31,430 bases of DNA from Lachnospiraceae bacterium UBA4711 (GCA_002404515.1 DHJV01000157.1:904-32333); one strand, 5' to 3'; positions 7,346 to 13,955 are shown, counted from the stretch's first letter. A program made the numbers and translations. The notes: a model not told the origin generated them from the letters alone.

Positions 7346-7985
7346 ACAGGAATATTTATCGGCGATTCGGATGCGGATTCCGAAGATGCCGACCGAGGAT
7401 ATGGAGCGGTTCATTGCTTATTATAGTGAAATGATCGATGACCGTGTGGAAGATGGCATGACGGAGGAAGAGGCAGTTGCATCGATGGATGCACCGGATG
7501 AAGCCGTGGATCAGATTCTGGCAGACACGCCACTTACAAAAATCGTAAAGCAGAAGATGAAGCCGACGCATCGCCTGCGGGCATGGGAGATTGTTTTGCT
7601 TGTATTAGGATCGCCGGTATGGATACCATTGCTGCTTGCAGCCGGAATCTTAGTGTTAAGTATGGTAGTCGTTGTATTTTCGTTATTGCTTACATTTTAT
7701 GCAGTGGTCGTAACAGTGGCAGTTGCAGGAATTGCAGGAACATTAGCCGTGATTCCATTCCTGATGATCAGTAATATTCCGGCAGCCGTATTTATGCTTG
7801 GATGTGGATTCGCAGGCGTCGGACTTACGATTCTGTTCGTTGTTGCAGTGAAGCCGGTAACGATAGGATTCTGGAACTTGTGTAAGGCAGCCGTGAGCGG
7901 TATCAAGAGAAAGTTCGTAAGAGGAGGGAGCATCATGAACGAAGTGAATGATTTAGGATGCGACCGACGATCTGCCGCCGAGTGA
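7338..7985 (+). CDS. DUF1700 (HAAS-type) membrane protein
   Basis: A 215-residue protein. The N-terminal ~65 residues are a small helical HAAS/DUF1700 signalling domain: M-N-K-Q-E-Y-L-S, then Y-Y-S-E-M-I-D-D-R-x-E-x-G-x-x-E-E-E-A-V, ending at P-x-x-A-V-D-Q-I-L. After a basic linker (KQKMKPTHRLRAWE), hydrophobic segments fill about residues 82-190, consistent with three or four transmembrane helices. It starts inside padR (ATG 7338, 8-nt overlap), with GGAGG just upstream, so the two are translationally coupled. HAAS domains are associated with PadR regulators and are thought to transmit membrane signals; the exact mechanism is not established. Confidence 0.88.
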   Translation: MNKQEYLSAIRMRIPKMPTEDMERFIAYYSEMIDDRVEDGMTEEEAVASMDAPDEAVDQILADTPLTKIVKQKMKPTHRLRAWEIVLLVLGSPVWIPLLLAAGILVLSMVVVVFSLLLTFYAVVVTVAVAGIAGTLAVIPFLMISNIPAAVFMLGCGFAGVGLTILFVVAVKPVTIGFWNLCKAAVSGIKRKFVRGGSIMNEVNDLGCDRRSAAE

Positions 7986-8020
7986 AACGAGGGGGCATTA
8001 CATTAAAAGGAGTGATAGAT

Positions 8021-8896
8021 ATGAGCAAGACAAAAAAGGCAGTCATCATTGGTTCGGTGTTGGTTGGCATTGGCGTGATTATAGGAGTGATTGCGATTGC
8101 GATAGGTGGATTCAAGTTCCCGAGTGGAGCGGTCGATCTTACCTCGATGAAGGCACTTAATACCGAGAAGAAAACCGTGCGGGTTACGGATGCATTTGAT
8201 AAAATAGAGGTTGTAGGCGCAGACAGTATGGATATCGAGATCTGCAAATCAAAGACTGGCGAGAATTATGTGGAATATTACGATACAGATGATTGGACGA
8301 GTCATGTGGATGTGAAGGATCATGTGCTGAAATTCACAACCGACGATAAGGGCAAACATAAATCGGTTGTATCACTGGGATTCGGAAAGGATACGATGAC
8401 GCGAATTTATCTGACTGATGCGGAATACAAAGAACTTTATGTTATGACTTTGAGCGGATATGTTACGATTCAGGATATAAACACGGAAAGCTTGAAAGCG
8501 TCGACATCAAGCGGCGATATGGATCTGGTAGATGTGTCGGCAAAGCAGATGGAACTCGAGGCAAATAGTGGAGATATCGAGATGCAGAATGTAACCGCAG
8601 AAAGCTTGAAAATGTCGACATCAAGCGGAGATATAGGTCTGTTAGATGTGACAGCGAAGCAGATGGAGCTCGATGCAAGCAGTGGAGACATAGATTTGGA
8701 GTGCTGTGATGCGGAAGGATTCGATATCACAACATCGAGTGGCGATGTCGATATGGAGATTGCAGCGGGGCGCACATATCGGTTCGAGACGAAGACAAAT
8801 AGCGGAGATGTGGATGTTCCGGATGGCGATGCAGATTCTAAGTATCTGTGTAAGATCGTAACATCGAGTGGCGATGTGGATGTGGAGCAGAAGTAG
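8021..8896 (+). CDS. DUF4097 beta-repeat protein with N-terminal membrane anchor
   Basis: A 291-residue protein. One hydrophobic segment (about residues 8-30) follows the basic MSKTKK start, and the rest is predicted external. Residues ~145-291 consist of repeated beta-strand turns with the motif S-S-G-D-(I/M/V)-D/G-x, a right-handed beta-helix-like DUF4097 pattern (sometimes annotated as putative adhesin). The start is ATG 8021, 8 nt after AAGGAG; an upstream in-frame ATG at 7958 lies inside the preceding gene and lacks a good ribosome site. It is the third gene of the padR-DUF1700-DUF4097 operon. The role is unknown; a surface or stress-sensing function is only inferred from context. Confidence 0.88.
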   Translation: MSKTKKAVIIGSVLVGIGVIIGVIAIAIGGFKFPSGAVDLTSMKALNTEKKTVRVTDAFDKIEVVGADSMDIEICKSKTGENYVEYYDTDDWTSHVDVKDHVLKFTTDDKGKHKSVVSLGFGKDTMTRIYLTDAEYKELYVMTLSGYVTIQDINTESLKASTSSGDMDLVDVSAKQMELEANSGDIEMQNVTAESLKMSTSSGDIGLLDVTAKQMELDASSGDIDLECCDAEGFDITTSSGDVDMEIAAGRTYRFETKTNSGDVDVPDGDADSKYLCKIVTSSGDVDVEQK

Positions 8897-8910
8897 ATTT
8901 TGATTTGATA

Positions 8911-8989
8911 ATTGACAGAGGTATGACAGGTAACTCTAACGAAGAATATACAGAAAGAGCAGATATCATAAGGTATCTGCTCTTTTTAT
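8911..8989. repeat. Direct repeat, copy A, flanking mazEF
   Basis: This ~78-bp stretch aligns with 9920-9996 at about 88% identity by eye. It includes 18 identical bases at the left end and an exactly shared hairpin core (AGCAGATATC, ATAA loop, GGTATCTGCT). In copy B the left half encodes the last residues (IDRGMT...) of a small ORF; in copy A the same reading frame lacks the N-terminal part and the stop codon. Copy A therefore looks like a truncated remnant. Confidence 0.75.
8954..8987 (+). terminator. Intrinsic terminator after the DUF4097 gene (possibly bidirectional)
   Basis: AAAGAGCAGATATC (8954-8967) pairs with GGTATCTGCTCTTT (8972-8985) with one G-U pair and an ATAA loop, followed by further T residues. 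The left arm starts with AAA, so it may also stop mazEF transcripts arriving from the opposite strand. Confidence 0.85.
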
Positions 8990-8999
8990 CCAGTGGAAA

Positions 9000-9326
9000 T
9001 CACAAAAAACTAATAAGAATATTTCTTGCTTCCGCCCAGATATCTTCCGGACTGGATTCTACAAAGTGAGCGTTTCGTGCTTTCAAGTCAAGCATTTTGG
9101 CTTGATCACAGAGTATCACGCCTGTTGTTTGTGTCCGGGAATCCAATTTAATATGAAATGGATGGTGTTTGTTCGTATTTGTGATAGGACAGACAAGTGC
9201 CATGGAGCTGTGTTGATTCAGGATATCATTGCTTAATACGAGAGCCGGACGCCTGCCGCTTTGTTCATGTCCCTGCTGGGGATTAAAGTCTAAAAAGATA
9301 ATATCCCCTTGTTTATAATCTACCAA
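9000..9326 (-). CDS. mazF: MazF/PemK-family mRNA interferase toxin
   Basis: A 108-residue toxin. Family motifs are clear: G-D-I-I-F-L-D-F-N-P-Q-Q-G-H-E-Q, then G-R-R-P-A-L-V-L-S, V-C-P-I-T-N, and G-V-I-L-C-D-Q-A-K. MazF proteins cut RNA at short specific sequences and are neutralised by MazE. The start is TTG at 9326: an in-frame TGA lies just upstream and the MVDYKQGD start matches homologues. It overlaps the last 7 nt of mazE, so translation is coupled and toxin output is probably below that of antitoxin. Its 3' end faces the DUF4097 terminator. The cut specificity cannot be read from sequence. Confidence 0.94.
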   Translation of the reverse strand: MVDYKQGDIIFLDFNPQQGHEQSGRRPALVLSNDILNQHSSMALVCPITNTNKHHPFHIKLDSRTQTTGVILCDQAKMLDLKARNAHFVESSPEDIWAEARNILISFL

Positions 9327-9628
9327 ATTTCATCACCCGTTGGAGCACCCGTATCAACCTCTTGTGTATTTTCTACATAAATTTCATCAAGCGGTTTGTG
9401 ATAAAATGCCTCCAGCCTTTCTTTTAAATTAAGGTATCTGGATTTATTGATCTTCTCAATAATTATCTTTCCGTTGTCTACGTTAATTCCGATTTCGTCA
9501 TTTTCTTTTAAATCCATTTTTGCCATTACTTCTTTGGGTAATCGAATACCCTGACTGTTGCCCCATTTTCGGATGGCAGTCTGCACCATATAAATATTTG
9601 CATTCATATTTTGATTTGTTTGTTCCAT
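9320..9628 (-). CDS. mazE: MazE/AbrB-type antitoxin
   Basis: A 102-residue antitoxin. The N-terminal AbrB/MazE swapped-hairpin DNA-binding domain contains I-R-K-W-G-N-S-Q-G-I-R-L-P-K-E-V, followed by D-E-I-x-I-x-V-x-N-G-K-I-I-I-E-K. The acidic C-terminal tail (...VDTGAPTGDEIW) should be the disordered part that blocks MazF. The start is ATG 9628, 6 nt after GGAGGA (9635-9640 on this strand); longer readings upstream would cover the promoter. It is the first gene of the mazEF operon and should repress it through the GTATATAC-type palindromes upstream. Confidence 0.92.
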   Translation of the reverse strand: MEQTNQNMNANIYMVQTAIRKWGNSQGIRLPKEVMAKMDLKENDEIGINVDNGKIIIEKINKSRYLNLKERLEAFYHKPLDEIYVENTQEVDTGAPTGDEIW

Positions 9629-9646
9629 AGGTTTTCCTCCACATAA

Positions 9647-9703
9647 GTATATACAACGGATATACCTTAATAGTAGTATATACGAAGTATATCTGAGTGT
9701 CAA
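9647..9703 (-). promoter_or_regulatory. mazEF promoter with repeated GTATAT palindromes
   Basis: Reading the minus strand, TTGACA (9703-9698), a 17-nt spacer and TATACT (9680-9675) form a near-consensus promoter. GTATATAC occurs at 9647-9654 and 9676-9683, with related half-sites between and beside them; 9678-9692 is the palindrome ATATAC-gaa-GTATAT. MazE or MazEF complexes typically bind several such sites for conditional cooperativity. Confidence 0.7.
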
Positions 9704-9752
9704 ATAAAATCGTGGTATTTCCCATCAGATTTTTGTAGCGTATAAATGTAAC

Positions 9753-9781
9753 TTGTAAACAGGTACTGAATCCGCTATACT
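9753..9781 (+). promoter_or_regulatory. Promoter for the 49-codon small ORF
   Basis: TTGTAA (9753-9758), a 17-nt spacer and TATACT (9776-9781). Transcription would begin near 9788, just before the small ORF, and diverges from mazEF. Confidence 0.6.
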
Positions 9782-9805
9782 AGCATTAGGAAAGGCGGTG
9801 GAAGG

Positions 9806-9955
9806 ATGGAAGATATGCAAAATCAGGAACTATGTATTTTACTTGACAGTATTCTTGCCTTACTGGAAACTGGCAATGCAGACAAAGCAAAAGAGATTAT
9901 ACAAAATGCAATCAATCGGATTGACAGAGGTATGACAAGTAGTTCTAAAGAGTAA
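9806..9955 (+). CDS. Small unrecognised protein (49 aa)
   Basis: A 49-codon ORF starting ATG 9806 (MEDMQNQELC...), with AAAGGCGG 8-9 nt upstream, a sigma-A promoter at 9753-9781 and a terminator at 9967-9994, so it has all parts of a single-gene transcription unit. The predicted peptide is mostly helical: one hydrophobic helix (LCILLDSILALLETG) and one amphipathic helix (ADKAKEIIQNAINRI), like a TPR or helical-hairpin unit, with a polar tail. I recognise no family. Its last codons and terminator are partly duplicated at 8911-8989. It lies between mazEF and the HipA-like kinase and could be an accessory of either; no function is claimed. Confidence 0.6.
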   Translation: MEDMQNQELCILLDSILALLETGNADKAKEIIQNAINRIDRGMTSSSKE

Positions 9956-9996
9956 TATACAAGAAGAGCAGATATCATAAGGTATCTGCTTTTTAT
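9920..9996. repeat. Direct repeat, copy B, end of the small ORF plus its terminator
   Basis: Counterpart of 8911-8989, starting ATTGACAGAGGTATGACA. It spans the last ~12 codons of the small ORF and the hairpin after it. The two copies bracket mazEF. Confidence 0.75.
9967..9994 (+). terminator. Intrinsic terminator of the small ORF
   Basis: AGCAGATATC (9967-9976) pairs with GGTATCTGCT (9981-9990) with one G-U pair, an ATAA loop and a TTTT run that continues as ATTT. The hairpin is identical to the core of the one at 8954-8985. Confidence 0.8.
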
Positions 9997-10079
9997 TTGA
10001 CGCACGACAAATAATATGATATTCTAACGTTAAATTATTTGACGCACGACAAATAAAATACAAAAAATCTGCCTATAAT
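9993..10079 (+). promoter_or_regulatory. Two identical 22-bp palindromic operators spaced 42 bp, with a -10 box, before the HipA-like kinase
   Basis: A 22-bp sequence occurs exactly at 9993-10014 and 10035-10056. Each copy has arms TTATTTG and CAAATAA around the core ACGCACGA and is itself palindromic (TTTGnCGnnCGnCAAA). The start-to-start distance of 42 bp equals four helical turns, so two bound dimers would lie on the same DNA face. A perfect TATAAT at 10074-10079 places the downstream copy over the -35 position, where no good -35 hexamer is seen. This fits repression, or activator-dependent transcription, of the kinase operon. The partner protein's HTH domain is the obvious candidate binder (inference). 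Confidence 0.75.
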
Positions 10080-10100
10080 AATGATAACGGGGGTGATCGT

Positions 10101-10907
10101 TTGAACATTATACATGAGAAACAGGATTTGACTTATCTGAACTGGTCGCATATTCGGAGTTCGAGTGGAACGGCTGGAACATTTCTGAAATCAGAATCGA
10201 ATCTGGACGGAAAAAAGACGTATTATAAGCTTTCTAATTTTGATCCGGTTCGAGGAGTAGTCGGACATGAATGTGTGAATGAAATTATCGTTGATCGTCT
10301 GCTAACATTATTGGGTGTGGAGCATTTGAGCTATGAATTAATCCATGCAGATGTTGAAATCGAAGGGAAGGTGTATACGACGTATGTATGTGCTTCGGAG
10401 GATTTCAAAAAGCGTGGAGAAAGTAAAATCGCGTTGGATGATTACTATACGGCGAATGCACAAAAGGGCGAGGATCGTTATGATTTTTGTAAGAGAATGG
10501 GCTGGCAGGACTATATAGATACGATGCTTGCGGTCGATTATCTGATCTTGAACCGGGACCGGCATGGGGCGAATATTGAGGTATTGAGAAATGCGAGAGC
10601 GCATACACTGCGTATTGCACCGTTATTTGATCATGGGTTATCACTGCTTTATTCCTGCATGACAGACGCGGATGCAGAGGCATTCGATGTACTTTCGGAT
10701 AAACCCTGTCAGAATTTTATAGGCGGATATTCCTGCTATGAGAATCTGCAGCTTATAAAGGAGAAACAGGGGATATTTGTACATTCACTCGTGGAGACAG
10801 ACAAGGACTTTTTGTTTGATGGGATGGATGGAATCCTGTCGAAGGTGTTTGCAGATAAGATATGGAATATGATTTATGGAAGGCATCAGATATATGAGAA
10901 GTTATGA
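10101..10907 (+). CDS. HipA-like Ser/Thr kinase lacking the N-terminal HipA subdomain
   Basis: A 268-residue protein with the HipA/CtkA-type kinase fold. Visible landmarks are a glycine/serine-rich nucleotide loop S-S-S-G-T-A-G-T-F (20-28), the probable ATP lysine in Y-Y-K-L-S (Lys43), an acidic alpha-C-type segment H-E-C-V-N-E (56-61), the catalytic N-R-D-R-H-G-A-N (151-158; Asp153, Asn158) and the metal-binding F-D-H-G (176-179; Asp177). HipA itself is ~440 residues and carries an extra N-terminal subdomain that is absent here. The start is TTG 10101 after GGGGGTG. The gene overlaps its partner by 14 nt. Relatives act as toxins, for example phosphorylating a tRNA synthetase; the target here is unknown. 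Confidence 0.85.
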   Translation: MNIIHEKQDLTYLNWSHIRSSSGTAGTFLKSESNLDGKKTYYKLSNFDPVRGVVGHECVNEIIVDRLLTLLGVEHLSYELIHADVEIEGKVYTTYVCASEDFKKRGESKIALDDYYTANAQKGEDRYDFCKRMGWQDYIDTMLAVDYLILNRDRHGANIEVLRNARAHTLRIAPLFDHGLSLLYSCMTDADAEAFDVLSDKPCQNFIGGYSCYENLQLIKEKQGIFVHSLVETDKDFLFDGMDGILSKVFADKIWNMIYGRHQIYEKL

Positions 10908-11691
10908 AATCGTGGATACGGAGGAGCGTAGAAGTGTTGGAATCCTGCTGTATTATGAGAAGAAAAAAGACTTTATCATTGAATTGCAAAGTGATCTGGA
11001 TGAGTGGACAGCGCCGCTGCTATTTACGAATCTGGTGAAAAATGGCATCTACACAGTTCCGCGTGACTTAAGCTTCCTGTGGGTTAAGGAGCGGGTTATT
11101 CCAAGTGGGAGACAGAATATCAGTGCAATCCTGAAGAATCATAAGATGGATGCCTACGATGAAATGAAGTTTCTGGAATTGTCAAAGGCACGATGCTCGC
11201 AGGACAATCTGTGTATCAAAAAGATCGATCGGCTTCCGGCATATGTGGTGGAGCGCGCGGAAAAGCATATTGTGGATTGCGTACCTTGTGCAGAGCATAA
11301 GGTTTTGTGCTTTTTTGCAGATGGGACTGTGAAGAAAATTGATTTGCAAGAGATCCAATCCGTCGCGGGCGTGGATAAGGTTCTTCGAAATGAACTATTG
11401 TATCGATCCTGTCAGGTAGGAACAGGTGGATATTCGATCACGTTTGATGATTCCATTGACATACCTGCATGGATTCTTTATGATGAAGGCGTGACAATTC
11501 CTTTATCACAGGATGATTTTATCTGCTTTGCCAGAAATAATCTGCTGGACACGACAGAATGTTGTGAGGTTCTGGATTGTTCCAGACAGAATATCGCCTA
11601 CATGGCAAAGCGTGGACAATTAGAGGAAGTCAAAGTAAATGTAAAGGGAAATCTATATCGGAAGGGCGATGTCCTGAAGAATATGTGGTAG
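10894..11691 (+). CDS. Kinase partner: N-terminal RQNI domain, DUF2442-like middle, C-terminal HTH
   Basis: A 265-residue protein, overlapping the kinase gene by 14 nt. Three parts can be distinguished. Residues 1-115 contain the conserved-looking R-V-I-P-S-G-R-Q-N-I and Y-D-E-M-K-F-L-E-L-S-K-A-R motifs. Residues ~128-205 resemble DUF2442 (a strand-rich unit with F-A-D-G-T-V-K-K-I-D-L and S-I-D-I-P-A-W-I-L-Y-D). Residues ~218-262 look like an excisionase/MerR-type helix-turn-helix (T-T-E-C-C-E-V-L-D-C-S-R-Q-N-I-A-Y-M-A-K-R-G-Q-L). The start is ATG 10894 rather than 10876; neither has a strong ribosome site, so coupling to the kinase is likely. Inference: a combined antitoxin and autorepressor that binds the palindromes at 9993-10056. 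It could instead be a HipS-like activity modulator. Confidence 0.7.
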   Translation: MRSYEIVDTEERRSVGILLYYEKKKDFIIELQSDLDEWTAPLLFTNLVKNGIYTVPRDLSFLWVKERVIPSGRQNISAILKNHKMDAYDEMKFLELSKARCSQDNLCIKKIDRLPAYVVERAEKHIVDCVPCAEHKVLCFFADGTVKKIDLQEIQSVAGVDKVLRNELLYRSCQVGTGGYSITFDDSIDIPAWILYDEGVTIPLSQDDFICFARNNLLDTTECCEVLDCSRQNIAYMAKRGQLEEVKVNVKGNLYRKGDVLKNMW

Positions 11692-11697
11692 TTTAAG

Positions 11698-12426
11698 ATG
11701 AGTAAACAAAAGAGAAAAATATTGCGACAGGGATTCATCAAATCCCTGCCGATTCTATGTAGTTATATTTTCCTAGGGGCAGCCTATGGCATGCTGATGG
11801 AGAATGCAGGTTTTTCATGGATGTATTCGCTGCTTGCGAGCGTGACAGTGTACACCGGCGCATTTCAGTTTATGCTGATTACATTTCTGTCGAGTGGCGC
11901 ATCGATTGCGACGATTGCGATTTCTGCACTTTTAATGAACAGCCGCCAGTTCTTCTATGGACTGACCTTTCTCGAAGAGTTCCGGCAGATGGGGAAGCGG
12001 AAATGGTACATGATTCCGACGCTGACCGACGAGACATATGCGGTGAACTGCACCTTGACGGATGAGGAATATCCGGACAAGAAGGAAAAGCATGGAATCA
12101 TGTTTCTGGTTGCCGTGTTCAGCCATTGCTACTGGGCGACCGGTTCGGTGCTCGGAGGTGTGCTGGGGCAGATTATTCCATTCGATATGACTGGCATTGA
12201 TTTCTGTATGACGGCACTTTTTGTGATCATTTTTATCGATCAGTGGGAGCATGCGACGAGTCACAAGCCGGCACTTATCGGCTTGGGCGTGGCAGTTATA
12301 TGTCTGTTTATTTTCGGAAAGACTGCATTTATGCTGCCTGCGTTATTGATCGTATCGGGCATCCTGCTTGTGATGACGCGCGCGGAGAACCGAGACGAGG
12401 ATAGAGAGGCAGGTGCAGACAGATGA
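11698..12426 (+). CDS. azlC: AzlC-family branched-chain amino acid exporter, large subunit
   Basis: A 242-residue membrane protein of the AzlC/BrnF type, with about six hydrophobic helices. Motifs seen: F-I-K-S-L-P-I-L near the start, L-G-A-A-Y-G, A-F-Q-F-M-L-I-T, N-S-R-Q-F-F-Y-G-L, T-D-E-T-Y-A. With AzlD it forms a two-component exporter for valine, leucine, isoleucine and, in some species, methionine or azaleucine. The ATG at 11698 is only 6 nt after the stop of the kinase partner gene, has no visible Shine-Dalgarno sequence, and no terminator separates them, so expression may depend on the upstream module. azlD overlaps the last 4 nt. Confidence 0.93.
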   Translation: MSKQKRKILRQGFIKSLPILCSYIFLGAAYGMLMENAGFSWMYSLLASVTVYTGAFQFMLITFLSSGASIATIAISALLMNSRQFFYGLTFLEEFRQMGKRKWYMIPTLTDETYAVNCTLTDEEYPDKKEKHGIMFLVAVFSHCYWATGSVLGGVLGQIIPFDMTGIDFCMTALFVIIFIDQWEHATSHKPALIGLGVAVICLFIFGKTAFMLPALLIVSGILLVMTRAENRDEDREAGADR

Positions 12427-12746
12427 GTACATGGCAGATTATTGGAATTATTTTGATGAGTGCATGTATCACGGTTATGTTGCGTGCACTTCCGTTTCTG
12501 ATATTCAAGGGGAATAAGACGCTGCCGAAACCGGTGCAGACGCTTGGCAAATACCTTCCGTCCGCGATTATGGCAGTGTTGATCGTGTATTGCCTGAAGG
12601 ATGCGAGAGGAGATTTCCTGGGGACGGGCGTCTGGCAGCTTCTGGCAGTAGTCGTTGTAGCGGTCAGTTACAAATGGAAACACAACACATTTTTGAGCAT
12701 CCTGCTTGGTACAGTCTGTTATATGGTGCTTCTACGTATTTTCTAG
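12423..12746 (+). CDS. azlD: AzlD-family small subunit of the branched-chain amino acid exporter
   Basis: A 107-residue protein with four hydrophobic helices and the family pattern M-L-R-A-L-P-F-L, P-x-x-V-x-x-L-G-K-Y-L-P-S-A-I-M-A, and Y-K-W-K-H-N-T-F-L-S-I. Its start codon overlaps the azlC stop (ATGA type, 4-nt overlap), so the subunits are coupled. A short inverted pair (TAGCCA 12744-12749, TGGCTA 12762-12767) follows but lacks a T-run, so no good terminator is visible here. Confidence 0.92.
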   Translation: MSTWQIIGIILMSACITVMLRALPFLIFKGNKTLPKPVQTLGKYLPSAIMAVLIVYCLKDARGDFLGTGVWQLLAVVVVAVSYKWKHNTFLSILLGTVCYMVLLRIF

Positions 12747-12776
12747 CCAGAACATAAAAAATGGCTAAAAATCAGG

Positions 12777-12804
12777 GGTTGCAACCATCGGTTGACAAAT
12801 TGTC
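12777..12804 (+). promoter_or_regulatory. Possible promoter/operator region of the XRE-type gene
   Basis: GGTTGCAACC (12777-12786) is a perfect 10-bp palindrome. A -35-like TTGACA (12792-12797) overlaps a second palindrome, GACAA-A-TTGTC (12794-12804). The hexamer 17 nt downstream (TCTTGT) is a poor -10, so promoter assignment is weak, but the clustered dyads fit an autoregulated HTH gene. Confidence 0.35.
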
Positions 12805-12888
12805 CGTGCGGCTTTCTTGTGTGTAACGGAGAAAATGCGTACGATAGGAACATCAAATTTGCCACACGGATGGCAGGAGGAGGCGCTT

Positions 12889-13881
12889 ATGATATTAGCA
12901 GATAAGATTATTAACTTGCGAAAAAAGAATGGTTGGTCTCAGGAAGAACTGGCACATAAATTAGGAGTGAGTCGACAATCCATTTCCAAATATGAAGGGG
13001 CACAGGCAGTCCCCGATTTGGATAAAATATTGAAGCTTAGTCAGATCTTTGGTGTGACAACGGACTATCTCATTAAAGATGAGATGGAAGAGGAGATTTA
13101 TACCGGGGAGGATTCTTATGAAGAAGACAAACCACAGTATAAAGTGACAATGGAAATGGCAAGTGAGTTTCTGCAGATCATAAAAGAGGCTGCAAAAAGA
13201 ATCGCATTTGCAACGTGGCTCTGCGTGATATCACCAATCTGTCTGATCGTGTTAGGGGCAGCCAGCGAAGTGGAAGCGTTTGGACTCGGAGAAGACTTTA
13301 CTGGTGGGGTTGGAATGTGCGTGATGTTCATACTGGTTGGAATTGCGGTTGCGATTTTTGTATGTACCGATATGAAACAGAAAAAATTCGAATTCTTAGA
13401 GACAAAATGCTTCGAGACAGAATATGGAGTGACAGGGATGGTGAAGGAACGCAAAGAACAGTTCCATGAACGGTATGTGCGTTACAATGTGATTGGTGTT
13501 ACATTGTGTATATTTTCTGTGATTCCGCTTTTTGGCGGTCTAGCTATATTCGGTGATCGGGACTTTCCGATTGTATGTATGGTAGGGATTATGCTGTTTC
13601 TGATTTCTTGTGGTGTATATTTCTTGGTGCTGGGAGGAACGCAGATGGCTGCCATGGAGAAACTTCTTGAAGAAGGCGATTATACAAGGGCAAAAAAGAA
13701 AATCAGCGACAAGATGGGCGCATTTTCACTTGCGTATTGGCTTGGTTCAACAGCGATTTTTCTTGGTATCAGCTTTATCACGAACGATTGGAAAGATGCT
13801 GGGATCGTGTGGCCGATTGTTGGCGTATTGTATGCGGCTGTACGTGTGATCGTGGAGCATGTATGCAGTAAGGAAAAATAG
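12889..13881 (+). CDS. XRE-family helix-turn-helix regulator with membrane-spanning C-terminal half
   Basis: A 330-residue protein. Residues ~1-65 are an XRE/Cro-type HTH (LADKIINLRKKNGWSQEELA, then V-S-R-Q-S-I-S-K-Y-E-G, P-D-L-D-K-I-L-K-L-S). An acidic linker follows, and hydrophobic segments lie near 110-130, 140-165, 205-230, 235-260, 285-305 and 310-325, so it is a membrane-embedded regulator, a type common in Clostridia. ATG 12889 is chosen because GGAGGAGG (12876-12883) lies 5 nt upstream; a reading from 12817 is unlikely. The signal sensed is unknown. Such proteins often control their own or an adjacent transport gene, here possibly azlCD (inference). Confidence 0.85.
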   Translation: MILADKIINLRKKNGWSQEELAHKLGVSRQSISKYEGAQAVPDLDKILKLSQIFGVTTDYLIKDEMEEEIYTGEDSYEEDKPQYKVTMEMASEFLQIIKEAAKRIAFATWLCVISPICLIVLGAASEVEAFGLGEDFTGGVGMCVMFILVGIAVAIFVCTDMKQKKFEFLETKCFETEYGVTGMVKERKEQFHERYVRYNVIGVTLCIFSVIPLFGGLAIFGDRDFPIVCMVGIMLFLISCGVYFLVLGGTQMAAMEKLLEEGDYTRAKKKISDKMGAFSLAYWLGSTAIFLGISFITNDWKDAGIVWPIVGVLYAAVRVIVEHVCSKEK

Positions 13882-13910
13882 CTATTGTAAGGCGTGCTTT
13901 AATGTAACTC

Positions 13911-13939
13911 AAAAGGGCACTTGAAAAATCAAGTACCCT
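13911..13939 (-). terminator. Probable terminator of the type I toxin mRNA
   Basis: On the minus strand, AGGGTACTTGA (13939-13929) pairs with TCAAGTGCCCT (13924-13914), with one wobble and a TTTT loop. A TTTT run follows (13914-13911). On the plus strand the same hairpin has an A-C mismatch and no T-run, so it works better for the minus-strand transcript. It overlaps the -35 of the antisense RNA promoter. Confidence 0.6.
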
Positions 13940-13949
13940 CGTGTATAAT
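13921..13949 (+). promoter_or_regulatory. Sigma-A promoter of the antisense (antitoxin) RNA
   Basis: TTGAAA (13921-13926), a 17-nt spacer and a perfect TATAAT (13944-13949). No ORF with a ribosome site follows it, only two hairpins, the second ending in a T-run, so it drives a short non-coding RNA opposite the toxin gene. Confidence 0.8.
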
Positions 13950-13955
13950 CTACTT

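Noticed and set aside
7022..7414. Long open frames antisense to many genes throughout the window, such as this one
   Set aside because: They lack ribosome sites and promoters, have low-complexity or Cys/His-rich translations, and lie opposite well-supported genes; they are by-products of codon bias.
7989..8003. 15-bp match GAGGGGGCATTACAT, also at 19401-19415, each ~33 nt before a start codon
   Set aside because: In 31 kb one exact 15-mer pair is close to chance expectation, and the flanking bases do not match.
13914..13939. Hairpin as plus-strand terminator of the XRE-type gene
   Set aside because: On the plus strand it has an A-C mismatch and no T-run. The minus-strand reading, with a wobble pair and TTTT, fits the toxin mRNA better.
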